64,000 nt of DNA from Brugia malayi. Its lineage: Eukaryota; Nematoda; Chromadorea; Rhabditida; Onchocercidae. The notes below the pieces were generated by a model, which ran no database searches, was not told the origin of the DNA, and saw only the letters and a list, made by a program, of their open reading frames with translations. The DNA lies in NCBI RefSeq assembly GCF_000002995.4, contig NW_025062477.1, positions 2,188,001-2,252,000 on the forward strand. Reading direction: 5' to 3'. A program made the position numbers and the translations under genes. Of the stretch, positions 27,449 through 41,100 are shown piece after piece (position 1 is the stretch's first letter; the number at the start of each line of letters is the position of its first letter).

Positions 27449-30199
27449 ATCAATTGATAGGATTGTATTTTTTTTTTTTTTTTGCATTTTAAAGAAATGC
27501 AAATATTATTCTTTTTATTATTATTATAATCATCGAAAGTTTGAAGTTTTACTTAAAACTTAAAAAAAAAACTTAAAAATATTTATCGCTACAATATACT
27601 AATATAGTTTCAATATTTTAGTTATTAATTTCAAAACAAAATTATTACAAAAATGAGATGAAAGTAAATAATAATACATTTTCTATTGATGACTAATAAT
27701 TTTTTTTTTTCGAACAAAATTGCCTACCATCTTAAAAAAAAAAAAATCTCTGAAAACAAAATAACTAACTAATTGCATGTATAAATTGATTTTTAACTAT
27801 TTACTTACTCTATCGTCTAACTCTCAACTATATTATTTATAAAGATTTATTTGTTATATGAATTATATGCAAATTAAATTAAGCAATTTTTTTTTTTTTT
27901 TTTTGATAAAGCTTAGAATGCTAAAAGAAGCAGACAAAAAGAAAAAAAAAATACTATTGTTATCATAAAAATATTAAATGAATCATTCGGAAATATATTC
28001 ATTCGATAGAAGAATGAATGAAACATAAGGAATTTTTTTTAAAAAAAAAAGAGAAAAAAAAAAAAAAAAAGCAAATATACAATTTTTTGGGTTAAATAAA
28101 ATAATGCATAAGCAAAAATAAAAAGTAAATAAAAAAAGGCAATGAAAATATTAGAAAAAAATAAAAAAAAAAAAAGGAATGAAGAAGAAAGGAAAAAGAA
28201 ACGAATAAATAAATAAATTATTGAATTTGATATAAAACAAAATTATTATTTATAAATGATGCAAAATTGTAATTAGCTGTTAAGTTATAATAAAAAAAAA
28301 AGGTGGTAGTAACGATGCTAATAATAATTAATTGTTTTTTTTTTTAAAAAAATTACAAATTTTTTTAAAAAAAAAAAAAAGGAAAAAAAAATTAAAAACT
28401 AACAAGGAGGTAATAATAATTAGTATGTGAAAAAAATTTTTTTTTTAATTCTTAAAAAAAGCTTTCTTAATATGTCATCAAAACGAAAAATAAAAATTTA
28501 TCTTAAAGTACGCCGAAAAAATTGAAAAGAAAAGAGAAAAAAAAAAAAAAAAAAGAAGCAAAAAGCAAAAATGAACAATAAGTCGTTGCATTTCCTTTAC
28601 TTTTTCTATGTATAAATATTTTTAAATGAATTAATAGTAATGATTTAACAAATAAAATTAAATTTGAAATAAAATGATTGTTTGAAAGAAAAAAAATAAA
28701 TAAATCAATTTTTTCTACTGAAAAAAATTCCTTTTCTTAAAATAAAATTATTAACATTTATTTATCATTTATTTTTAAAATAAAAATTATAAATGATTAA
28801 AACAAAAATTATTTTTTAAAATAAAATTATTAGCAAATGATAGCATATTGATAGTATTCATATTTATTAAGTAACAAACTGTTTTTAATATTTCAATTTT
28901 TTAAATTAAATGTTTAATTTCAAAATAACATTGCATGCAAATAGTATCATTAAATAAGTTTTATCAAATAAATTGCATTTAATTCAATTAATTAGTAATT
29001 AATAATAACTAATTTTTCACTCAAAAAGCCTACACTTCCTTTTGAAAAATTAAGAAAGAATAAATTAACAAAGAATAAATATAAAAAATTAGAAATGGAA
29101 ATTAAAACTAAATGTAACAAATTGATTCATTTTGCAAACAATTATTTAAAATTAAGTTGAATTAATATATATTAGAAATAATTTTTGAACCAAAACTAAA
29201 GAATTGAATTCACCATTTTAATTCTCAAACAAATTTATTTATTGATGACATATCGATGACATTTGTTTGCAATTTTTACTTATTTAACTCAAATGATTGC
29301 ATTGAATGAAAAAGTTGACAAACTCATTTTAATTGTTTAGTAAATTGTTTTGTTAAATATGCAATACATTTGAGCATTATAGTTTGAAAATATTAATATT
29401 ATGAACAAATTTATGGACTCATTTTACAGAAATATTATTCCTAATTAAATGAATAATCTAATTTTTAAAATTATATAAAATTTAATTTTAAGACAATATT
29501 GATAATTTGAAAGAATGAATTATATCCAATTTTAGTTTATGTATCGCTTGTTATCATTTGATATAATTATTAGAAATAAGCAAATTATCGCTTATTTGCA
29601 TATCAGAGCAAAAATTTGCAAATTTTCCGATTAACATTATCAAACGAAGCAATAAATTTTTTTTTTAATATTTCTGCAAAATTTCAAAAAATTTTTGCAC
29701 GAAAATTTCCCAAGTATAACATGAATTTTATTTGTGATAATTATCAATATAAAATTTAGTAATCTACTGATAATACTAATCCAATGCTTCCTAAAAATTT
29801 CTTTTCTGATAATGATCGATCGATATTTGCTAGAAGGAAACAATGTGAATGATAAATGTGATGATCTGGAAATGTTGTAACACACTGTTAGCAATTCGTT
29901 CACGAAAAAAAAAAAGAATAGAAATAAAAAAAAAAAAATGTATGAAACATCTGTCGGAGAAATAATTATTGTCGATATTTACAGGAAAAAAAAGCTATCG
30001 GCAGTAAGGTGTTAGTTAGGTGGGTTTAATCCTGCAGTAAATATTGAACAGTTTTATAACTGTCATTATCTTGTACTCTAGTACTATAATAAAGACTTAT
30101 AGATTTGAGTTAAGAGTTGAATAGGGGATAGATTTGATAGTGTACAACGATTGTTTGAGATACTCCGTATTGTAAACGCTCTTCGTAATCGATAATTTA

Positions 30200-30356
30200 A
30201 CAAGAATAATTAATGATAATAATAAATAATACTAATAATAAATAATAACGGTAATAATAAATAATAATGATAATAATAAACAACATAATAACAAATAGTA
30301 GTAGTAATAAAATGATAATAATAGTAATAATAATGATAATGATGATACTAATAATA

Positions 30357-30404
<48 letters not shown>

Positions 30405-30575
30405 GTAATAAAATAATAACAATAATAGTAATAAAATAATAATAATAATAATAGTAATAATAATAATGATATTAATAATAATGATAATGATAATGGTAGT
30501 AATAATAATAATAATAATAATATTAATAGTAATAAAATAATAATAATAATAATAACAATAACAGTAATAATAATT
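30200..30575. repeat. AAT-rich trinucleotide tract, about 375 bp
   Basis: A long compound array of AAT triplets interrupted by GAT, AGT and AAC triplets. The purest part is a run of AAT near 30363-30402. It lies about 1 kb beyond the 3' end of the minus-strand coiled-coil gene. Confidence 0.9.
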
Positions 30576-31598
30576 TTTACAAATAAAATATTACTTCTGA
30601 TTTCTTATTAATAATATCATCAATTTTAACTGATAACTGCCAGGTATGAATCTTTTAAAAATTATTAACTATAACAAGAAAATTCATCGGTTCCTCTAGT
30701 GTCATCAGTTAAAATCAAAATAGAGCTTACATTAATTTTAGTGTTGAACACGACATCAGATTATCATTCTTCGCTTGTAAATCAGTTAACGACAATTTAA
30801 TGTTTGATTTAGAACTAAATGGTAGTATTGACAACTATTTTTAAGCAGAAAGAAATAATAGAATGTATGAATGAGAATGAATTTAAATGAAATGTGAATA
30901 TTATTTGTGCTTGAAAAGTGATGAATATCAAAATAAACAATTGAAATCAACAGGTGAGCAAATGCAACAGCTTTCGTCCTTTTAGAATTATGCAGAAAAT
31001 GGCTTAATTTTCGGAAAAAAATCTCGAACAAATTGATATGATGAGATAGATTTGAGATTTTTCTTTTTTTTCTTTCAATATATAGAAAAATGAAATGCCT
31101 ACAAGATTGAGAATTTGCTAGTAATATATTTTGCATTCAACATTCATTTGCGCTTGTATTAAACAGTTTTTTTTTTTTTTTTTTTGCTAATTGTCAATTA
31201 TTTCTACAAATATAAATTTTCTTATAGTAAACAATGGTTAAGAAGGATGATGAGATCCGAACAAAAGCTGGATGGTGTTTTCATTGATGAATATCTTGTG
31301 CTGTTCCAGTAATTTCACTGTAAACAAATTTTAGAAATGTTCAATATTTATTCATAGCAAATTACATTGCAGTATCATGAATGATCTCGGTATTTAACGT
31401 TCCAATTTCATGTAAAATTTGAGACTGATGAAAATACTGTAGAAAGAGTGTACATTTAATCGGAATTAGTATTGAGTTAAACTTAAATTTAGAGCTATTC
31501 ACAGGAATACAGAGCAGAAAACTTCTTGGACGAAATCAAATAATAAAATATAGTTTGACTAGAATGATCGAAATGCATATAATCCATTGTAGCGACCA

Positions 31599-34500
31599 TC
31601 ACGATGAATTTGATGAAAAAATTGAATGGAGAATTTTCATTTGACGTAATGGTGGACAATTTGCTGCTTGGAAATATGGATCATGGATAATATCCAGCAA
31701 CTGCAAATGAAATAAACAATAAACATGATATGATATATAAATATGATGTATGATGTATTTGTAAGCAGCAAAACATAGGAAAAAACAGATTCATGACTAA
31801 AAACGAAACGACGAAAATTATGTCATCAGTGCTAATGCTAATTTAACCTTGGATGGTAAACAATCACTCAAATCACTTCGGCAGTACTTTACTTATTTTC
31901 CATCTTTGTATGCTAATCGAAATATAACTTCAATTATTTACAGATTCACATTAATTACCCACCATTATAATATAATTACCCTGTCCAGTTGCTATGAGAA
32001 GAGAAACTTAGCAATGAACTAAAAAATAATGTTGAAAAATTTTTTAAATGGATAAAACAAATGATTAAATATGTGAAATCGTAATTCTTTGTGGACATAT
32101 GTAGCTGTATCAAACAAGCGATAACGAAGGACAATAGTGACCCGTAACTGCTCGATATCTCTATAGATCAATTAATCAGCTATTCTCTAGAAAATCACTT
32201 CCTAATAAATTACGAATAATTTAACTCATTGTAACCTAAATAATCTTCGTTAAGTTAAGCATAATAAGTAGTCTATACAAACCTGCTCACGTTTAGCACT
32301 TGTAGAAATGCTTATTTTGTGCAAATAATTAATCTCACAGACAAGTTCGTTGCGTTCCGTGCTGCTAACTGATGAATCGTATTTGCTGCAAAATTATTTC
32401 CAAATAAATTTCGCATATATTAGCAGAACATATCAAATCAAAATATATCAACAAATGCTTGATAGGCAACTGAATAGACTGATGTGAACGAAATCGGATA
32501 TAAACACAGAAGCAGGACTACATGTATAATCATCATGGTCCAGACAAAACTACAGTTAATCTAAACTTGAGAAATAACAAATCTCTTACTCAAGTAGTAA
32601 TTTTATTTGTGAGAGTACACGATCATTGTAACGCCGAAGTGCAACAGAAAATGCAGAAATAAAATCAACCACATCACTCTTTAAAATTGTTGAAGCTGCT
32701 GAATGAAATCCAGGAAGAGTACGCTTCAATGATCCAAGCACGCCCTGCATGGCTGCATGCAGCGAATGTGAGTCAAATCCAGCCTATAGAATTATGAAAG
32801 CAGGATTAATATTTTGATCGATCTTACCATTAAGAGATAACTATTACATCATCGTAATATAATTATGTCAAAAAATACCTGTGATAAAAATGGAAGCGAT
32901 TTTTGATTCGCAGCAATTTTTGATTCAATTTTCGGTTGAGCCAGCTGTATTAATGAACCAGGTTCACTTGAAGAATGTATTCGCTCATTCTGAACACTTT
33001 GATGAGTACCATCAAGTATTTTCTTCGGTCCGATATGTAGCGAATTATCACTACTGCATTTTGGTATAGCATCTCCTAATTCTGGTGAAACATGCACTGT
33101 AGTCGTTGGTGTAATAGCTAGATGATTTACTTGTGAATTAGTCAAATGTTGGCCTGAAACTTGTTTCTTGAAAATAAAAGTCTAAAAATCATTCAAAATT
33201 AAATGTTTAGATTAGAAATATAAGCCGTATTTTCAAGAATATAAAAGGAAGCTTACACTTAATTTCCTCAATCAAATTTCATTTACATTATATAAACAAC
33301 TGTTGTGTGTGTGTGTGTGTGCATGTGAAATTAATACAATATTGAAATAATCCTGATCTTAAAGATTTAATTAATATTTGCGCAAAATGAATTTGCTGCT
33401 TTTTTGAAATCATTAGTTATATTAATATCAAATCGAATATGCCAATTATTCTGTTTATTAACTGGATAAAGCTATGTAATCATCACATATTTACCAGCAC
33501 TATTTTTCCACGTCTCAAAAAACGTACCTATTATGTGAACAATAATTAGAAAAACTAAAACTTTTTGGCAAATCAATTAACCAACTTGAAGTAGAGGTAG
33601 CTGTATTACGACAAGCCAGTTCAATAAGAATATTGCGGTCATTACGAGGTTTTTCAACAAAATTATCAACGAAATATTCGCGCTTCGAACAATTCGAATG
33701 ATTTTGTTTTATCAAACTTATTGTATGTTGTACCAGAGCCATGTATTGATCTAACTCTTCAGAAACTTCTCGAAAACCTCGACATTCATCCGGTGATAAA
33801 TCCTAAACAACAAAAAAATTCCTTATGTCATTGGGAAGAAATAAAAAAAAAAAAATCCCGTAAGATATATATTTTTCAACAAAAATATCAACAACATATT
33901 CAGACATATCAAATGATCACTATTATTACTACAGACACCGTGTTTTCAATACAATTTTCAATATCATATTATCATACATTATCGGACAATAATCAACCAT
34001 TAACATTCTCCCCTTCTAATGGTCCTCAAAATTTCTTACCATAATTTTTAATAACAACCACAAAGAAACAAATTATCAACATCAACTTTCAAAATCAAAT
34101 TCTGCATCATTTAACCCCAAAATATGAAACATAAATAATCCAGATTCCTAACTAAAAATCCTAAAATCCACATTATTAACCAGATTATTTTTATTAATAC
34201 CATAATAATAGTAACACTACTCTTATCACCATAGCTCGTCTCTCTTCTCGTCTATCGTAACTACCTTTTCTTCCATCTTAACCTAGAAATTCTTAATCTG
34301 TTCTTTGAAAGGAAAAATGAACGAGAACTACTAAAAATAATACGTTACCAGTAGTGTATACTACTTTCTGCATTAAGTTATCAAAAATCCTATCAAAAAA
34401 AAAAAAATCCTTTATTAACAGAACTTCCAAGTTTCAGCGACGCAGTCTTAAATCACATAGTAATAGTAAACAATGTTCAGCATTCATCTCTCAATATTTA

Positions 34501-34866
34501 TTTTTGTTCCATTAATTTCCATTGACACTATCAAGCTTACGATATTAGCTTACTTTGTTTTACATCCTTTGCAAAATAATTTGATAAGTTCAGTAATGTT
34601 AATAAAAATGACAGCATAGTAAATTTACATGTTATTATTTAAATCCACAACTTGAATTTTCATCTTACTTCACAACACATTAATCAAACTATAACCTGTT
34701 TATTCGATTCCATTTCTTTTAGCAATGATAAAGCTTTATCGACCCGCTTAATTTCAACTTGCTGTTTATGAATTTCATTTGCTGCATCCAACTCTGCACT
34801 TCGAATTATATCGTTTGAGCACTTTGATCTTTCACTTCCAGTTTTCATTGTTTCAGTTCGCTTCAT
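31599..34866 (-). CDS. Uncharacterised coiled-coil-type protein, about 378 residues
   Basis: I do not recognise this protein. Six minus-strand exons are read: 34866-34696, 33802-33528 (or ending 33524), 33166-32879, 32783-32590, 32385-32283 and 31700-31599. The N-terminal exon is charged and heptad-like (about residues 20-57). Exon 2 starts DLSPDECRGFREVSEELDQY. Exon 3 is polar and probably disordered. Exons 4-6 form an alpha-helical-looking C-terminal part, about 130 residues, containing SLKRTLPGFHSAAS and later YNDRVLSQIKLLL. Exons 3 to 6 join in phase. The exon 2/3 join is not settled: the strong donor AG|GTACG at 33528 gives the wrong phase, while a weaker donor four bases on (TAC|GTTTTT) keeps frame; a missed exon of 3n+1 bases is the alternative. 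A ttttag acceptor directly abuts the ATG, suggesting trans-splicing. No signal peptide or membrane segment is seen. Confidence 0.7.
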
Positions 34867-37800
34867 CTAAAATAGATTTTACTTATTAATAAAATATTTA
34901 TGTGCTTATTTTATTTTACGTGCTATTTTATTACTTTTGAATCATTGGACAGAACATATGCTTCTCTCTGAAATAGCACGACTGGAAAAATTTCCACTGC
35001 ACTTTAGCTAAGAAAGAAATGTCAGCAATTAATACTAAAGGCACTATTTTAGAAAATGGCAAAGAACCTTACGCAGACCATATCGAATTACAATTACGCA
35101 TTAATCAAATAACAAATTTTTTTTTAAAATAAATTTTTATAACAATTTTTTCTAAATAAAATTTTATTAACCGTTTCTTTTTTTTCATTTTTTATTCAAT
35201 TTATTCAATACTTTTAATTACTTTTTTTTTTAACAAATTACAATACTCCTCTCTCTATATCTTCTCCCCTCTCAATAATTAGAAAAGAGTCTTCCATTTA
35301 ACACTACCTCACCACTCACCTATTTCTCTTGATTATAGATAATAAATTCGTTAAAATCTTATTTTTGTATAGATTGCTCTTATCTATTTATATATGTCCA
35401 GTTTTTTGCTAGCTTTTTTTTTTCTTTTTTTCGAATTGCAAAAACACTAATACCGCGTTTAAAAGATAAACAACTAATAATCGGCAATAAATGAAAGCAC
35501 AAAAGGTAAGTAAAATGGATAGTGATAATGAAATTTCATGCCCTTTTTCTAAATGCCAGTTAGAAAAACAATAAAAAAAATTCAAGGAAAATTTTTTTAG
35601 ATTTCTAATCAGTAAAAGTTTTTTTTTTCATTGTTAAACCAATTCCTAGTTAGAGAAATATTTTATTTTCTTCTGAGCAAGAAATGCCCCTTGACCCTTG
35701 ACCAATTAGCAATATGAAACATGTTCATAATTTGCTATTCTTCCCTACCAGATTAAAATTTGTAAATCATTCATTTAAGCAATTTCTAAGCTCCTTATTT
35801 TTTTACACTCATAACCATAAAATCCTCATTACCGAACGAACAGAGACATAATATTATGGCAGAGATAATTCCCAAGCTATGAAATATCTTCGATAATGAT
35901 TCTGAAAGTTATATCTAAGCCATGAATACCTGTTGTTACGTTCAATGATGCCAATAATTTAATCATACAGCTATAATTTAATCAAAAATATAAAATGTTA
36001 AATAAGTACTAAATACGAAAAATTCACGCACACTTCCGATAACAGTACCTTTCCTTTTGACAAATATTTTTCAATACAAATTACCACAACTGCTCGATTT
36101 AAACTTCTAAATGATTAAAATCATGAATCTAATGGTTAATCTTTCAATTATCAAAATGTAAAAACATTGCAATATAAAAAAACAAACGTTAACAATTATC
36201 TTGACATGTAGTGATAGATGCTTGATTTATCACCTTAAATAAGTAATTTTTAAATTTATGTAATAGCACTAGCACTAGGATATTAGCACATTATACAGTT
36301 AATGAACTTCTACAGGATTACATTTCTCACTTTGATCATTTGCATTACAAAAGAAAATCGTTAACACATCACTTTGTTCTCACTTATTCAGTCGCAATGA
36401 CTTCTTTTACTTATTTAACATCTATCAAAGAATTAAAGAGTACTACAGATGAACATATTACTACCATAAAATCTAATTGAATTGTGACAAGAAATGAAGT
36501 AATGTTAGTTTGAGACGCAATATGTCATAGTATATAACGAAATAAATGTAATATTTCTCCCTCATATATGTATGTATAAAAATCAATTTTATTGCATGCA
36601 TAGTGGTGTATATCTATTTAGGTAAACATTAATAGTAAGGTATTATATACGTTATATACGCCTGCACATACGTAAGCCTAATTAGATAGAAATGTATTAC
36701 AAAAAAAAAAAAAAAAATTACATCAGCTAAGCTTCTTTTTTTCTAGTACTTTTCTCTTTTCATTTCATTTTAATTTAGTTGTAAATGAATAAATTCGATA
36801 TGAAACAACAAAAAAAAAAAAAAAAAAAAACAAATAAATAAATAAAATAAAATAATAATATATGCTTTTACGAATTCACTTTTTTTTTATCCAGAAATGG
36901 AAAAAAGAATTGTATTTAATTGTTCAAATGATTATAACATAAATATGGCAAGCATTATGAAATGAATGTTCAATTATTCTTATCAATTTTATGAATGATA
37001 AGGAAAAAATTGGATGTAAAAAATGAAAAAGAGAAATTTAATAAATTAATCACTTGCAAATTGCATAAATTAAAAATTATTTAATTGGCTTCATTTACGA
37101 ATATGCTAAATTCTAAACAAATAAACAATGATTGATTATGATACAACGAGAGTGTGAACAAAAAAAGACTAATTCAATTTTTGCTTTTCACTATTTTACT
37201 TTCTTATTTAGTCACTAAGAAGCTGTAAAAGATTATATTATATATAATATTTAATAATTTCAAAAAGACAAAAGTGAGACGTTTAATTTTAGATTACTTA
37301 TCACCTTGCAAAAATTCGAAACAAGCATTAATCGTTAAGTAAGCTAGTAGAAAGCAAAAAGGAAAGAAAAGTAGTATTAAAAACACACTCCAATCATATC
37401 TTCTCACCTAACTCACCATTCTCACCTCACTCACCAAACCTGGTTCACGTAACTCACCTGGTTCACGTGACCCACTTGGTCCACTTGGCTCGCCCGACTC
37501 ACACATTAAGGAGGGAGATTTCAAACTATAGGCGTGAATTTTAGAGCTGCTACACATGAGAGGGTTTCCAGAACTCACTTTAAGGGATTTTTCGTAGCGT
37601 TTCACGTAATTTTACGTCGCTACTTGTCATAACTTGATCTCGTTAATTTGCCAAGCGGAGTTTTACTTGGAAATTTCATACATTCAGGTCACGTTTTAGG
37701 ACGATAATTTTTCACCTAGTTTCCATAAACTTTTAAAATTTTCATTTTCAAAACAAAATTGCGCATAATTGATGATACTTTAGATTTTCTGTGCTTTAGT

Positions 37801-38124
37801 TTAATTGACTGATTATTCATGTTTGATAATACTGTAAATTAAATTTGACCTATCCTCATTAATCATCGATTTTTCTCAAATGTTTATCAAATATTCTCAG
37901 AAATTTGATCAGGTTTGTATCAATGCATAATATATTTTGAACAAATTTACCGAATATTCATTTAATTAGGCAGCCAAATATTTTTCGATTGGGAACAATT
38001 TTAACAATGTACATTTTTACTGTGTTATAGTTTATTAGCAATTTTCTAAATTTATGAACACATTAATCGGACAATAAAAATTTCTTCAAGTTTTTTAGGT
38101 AATATTTAGAAATAACAAACATCA
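34867..38124. other. Divergent intergenic region between the coiled-coil gene and lem-3
   Basis: The two flanking genes point away from each other, so both promoters should lie here. No gene is supported. Notable parts are a higher-GC repeat island at 37408-37500, A runs near 36701 and 36809, and 3' splice-site-like sequences just before the lem-3 ATG (ending 38098 and 38109). The rest is AT-rich. Confidence 0.5.
37408..37500. repeat. 18-bp degenerate repeat with CACGT cores
   Basis: About five units of 14-18 bases built on cctggttcacgtaactca run from 37408. The two clearest copies are 37439-37456 and 37457-37474. The second contains a CACGTG E-box at 37464-37469. The minus strand is open for 65 codons across the repeat and its flank (37605-37408) and reads as a Glu-Pro-Gly-rich repeat, but no homology is recognised. 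It lies about 0.6 kb upstream of lem-3. Confidence 0.7.
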
Positions 38125-41100
38125 ATGCTAAAAACAAATATACTTCATTTGCTAGCAGCAAGTAATAATCCAACAGCTTTGGATGCAGTACAAAATTTGT
38201 TAAAAACACGTCAAAAACATGTCAGTGAACGTGAGGAAGAAGGACTAACAGCATTACATGTAGCTGCAGCATGGGATAATTTGGCTATGTGTCAGTTATT
38301 GATGTATTTTGGTGCTGATCCTTCAGAAAAAGATGATAATGGAAGGTGATTCAGGTTTTCATTCATTTTCAGTCATCGTTTTCCTAACATTTAATTTAGG
38401 GAAATAAAATCATAATATATAACTTTTCTTGCATTCTTCCTCTTAGTCTTTTAAAAGCAGTGAAATATATTTCGTTTTTTTTTTTTTTTCTAAATCTAAT
38501 TTGAAAATTTATATACTGAACAACATATCTAGTGATTTTTTACCACTACTATGCATTTTTTCATTTTTTAATAGCATTATGCGGTTGTTTACTACAAAAC
38601 TTTTCATTTTAAGGAACTTTCATGTGTTGTACGTGGTTACTATGCTTAAAATTGACGAATGATTACACAAAAATGAAGAGAAAAGCATAAACAAGAAATT
38701 CAATTTTAAAGCTCTTTGTTAGGAAAAAGTGCAGGTTAAAAAACTTTTTTGAATCCTTTCTGAAATCCGAGGATGTAGTGCTTTTTGCTTTTCATTTTAA
38801 TTTTTAGTTTAAAAGTTATTTCTAAATATACAGTTTTATTTTTGCATTACAGAACAGCGAAAGATATGGCAAAAGGATCAGTGAAAAAATTTTTCGAGCG
38901 CCTCTATGAAACTCCTGAAAAAAATCGTTCAGTGCAGCAGTCATTTTTACGTGCTCTAAATCGACTGTTTTCGTGTACACCGAAGAAGATTACCAAAACA
39001 CCTCTGCAGCTAAGGAGGTCGCATTCTTGGTCACCTTCTTATGATGGAAGGGAGAATTTCTTGTCAAAAGAGGAAAAGCGGTTACGATGGGCTTTTCGGA
39101 AGAATCAATCAGGTTTTCCCGCTGGTAAAACTGGGAAAAAAAAGTTCTTTTCTCCATTAGGTAAGAATATATAATTGGGACAGAAAAAAATATATTGATG
39201 TATGGTACATTTTTCATAAATTTTTTATATTTTTAATAATTTCACTTTTCCTGAAATTTCTTAACTGTACTTCGTGAGTAAGGTTGCAAAATAGTCGTTT
39301 TTTTTTTTTTCATAATGGATCTATATGTATCGTTATTAGACACTTACGTCGATTTTTTTCTGTTTTAATTTCCTTATCAAAAACGAAATGGCATTACATT
39401 TACTAAAGCTGCTGCATTACAGCTCTTAGAAATAAGTTTTCAGAAAAAAAATGAACTAGTTTAACTCCATGTAGAGTGAGGAAGCATAGAAGTATTTCAT
39501 TTAAAATTAGGATGATGTAATAAGGTTGCATGTTTCTGTAATCACCAGTCCCTTCTTTTTTTTTTTTTTTTTTTGTTTTGTTTTGAATTATTATCAGGCT
39601 GTTTTTTAGTCCGGTCTACTTTTCTGTCAAATTTAAATTTATTAAGCTTTTTGATACGTTTGATAATATCTGCCTGATTGAAATTATTTGTTTTTAGCAG
39701 TTAAGCAGTACAAATGTCAGGAATTCAAGTGATTTCTTGAAAATACTAAAATGAACGAGTATAAGTAAACTGTGAGATGATATATTAATTTAGTTTTTAA
39801 GGAAAAAAATCATCTGAACGAACATCTGCTCGCACTGAAAAAATGCGCTCATCGCAACATTTGACTTCGTCATCCGAGAAACTGCCTGAGTCTGAAAGCA
39901 ATGATAATACGACTTACGCTACAGCTCTTGAATATAATACTAAAGATAATCATGGTTTACCTTGTAGCCAAAATTCAAACAATACTTCATCTTGTGTTTT
40001 ATCTGAAGAAATTGCATCACTAAAAATTGATTCAGTCTCGCCTGAGGTCACGGAATGGGTGGCCAAAGAATCTCCTTCTAAAAGTAAGTTTTTTTTTCTC
40101 TGAATTTTTCCTTCTTTTAAATTTGATTCCATATTATTATGTCAAAAATTTTCAAAATGAATCTAGAATTCATTTCCTAGAACAGATGGTTTTTTTTTTT
40201 TGGAAAATAGAATTTTGGAAGATTTTAAAGTTACTGTAAAATAATCTTTACTTATTTTGTGGTACAATTTACGAAATATCCTGCTAACATATATCGCTGC
40301 ATTCTAGTTTCAAGTATAAAGATTCCGGCGGAAATTTTAGCAGTAGTGCGTCAGTTGTCTGATGGACAGTTAAGACAAGAATTAGCCAAAAGGCAAGTAA
40401 TTAACGCTTTTTGTTTTAAATATTTAATTTCACGTATGCTTTCCCTTCTGATACTTCTCAGATGTCTTTTTAAGGAATCGGATTTCAGTAGTATGAATAT
40501 ATCATCACTTTGATTTTATTCAGAACACGAGAAAAGAAGCTTGCTTCTTTATCCAGCTAAAGTTTCTGGCCTGAAAAGCTGCTGAGAACTGGAAAACATG
40601 AACTTCTAGAATTTAAGGACTATTCATGAAACTCATGAATGGTCTTTAAATTTATGTTTTTCTTTTGAAGTTTATCTTCATCGATTTTAATGTTGAATTA
40701 GGTCGTAATCATTTCTCGGGGAAAAATGTGATAAGAACTATATATTTTTAGGGGTGAATGTATTGGACCATTGCTTGAAACTACACGTCCTGCGTATGAA
40801 TTAAAACTGGCACGTTTGATTGCAAATCTACCTTCCAATGCTCCAAAATTAAGTAAATAATATATTTATAAGCTGATTTCTTAAAAATGATTTTGATTTT
40901 CCTTAAAATTCTTTGATTTAAAAAATCGATTCAATTACTTTCTTCAGAGTATAGCTGGGCACTTGAACGTTGGATAGCTGGTCAACCATTTTCTGAAGGT
41001 TCGAAGCTTGACCAAATTCTTATAGGCACTTTTGCTGAGATTTCCAGTGAGCAGTGGAGAGGAGGCAATAAACCTACCTCATTTTGTTATATTTTAATTG

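Larger units (their letters stand above)
24790..31598. other. 6.8-kb gene-poor region between two minus-strand genes
   Basis: This would contain the promoter of the GPI-protein gene and the 3' end of the coiled-coil gene. I find no gene with homology. It holds an AAG run, a degenerate ACTAGT-type repeat, a GATC run, a large AAT-rich tract, and two less AT-biased islands at about 26700-26900 and 29940-30190. The rest is A/T homopolymer-rich sequence. Confidence 0.5.
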
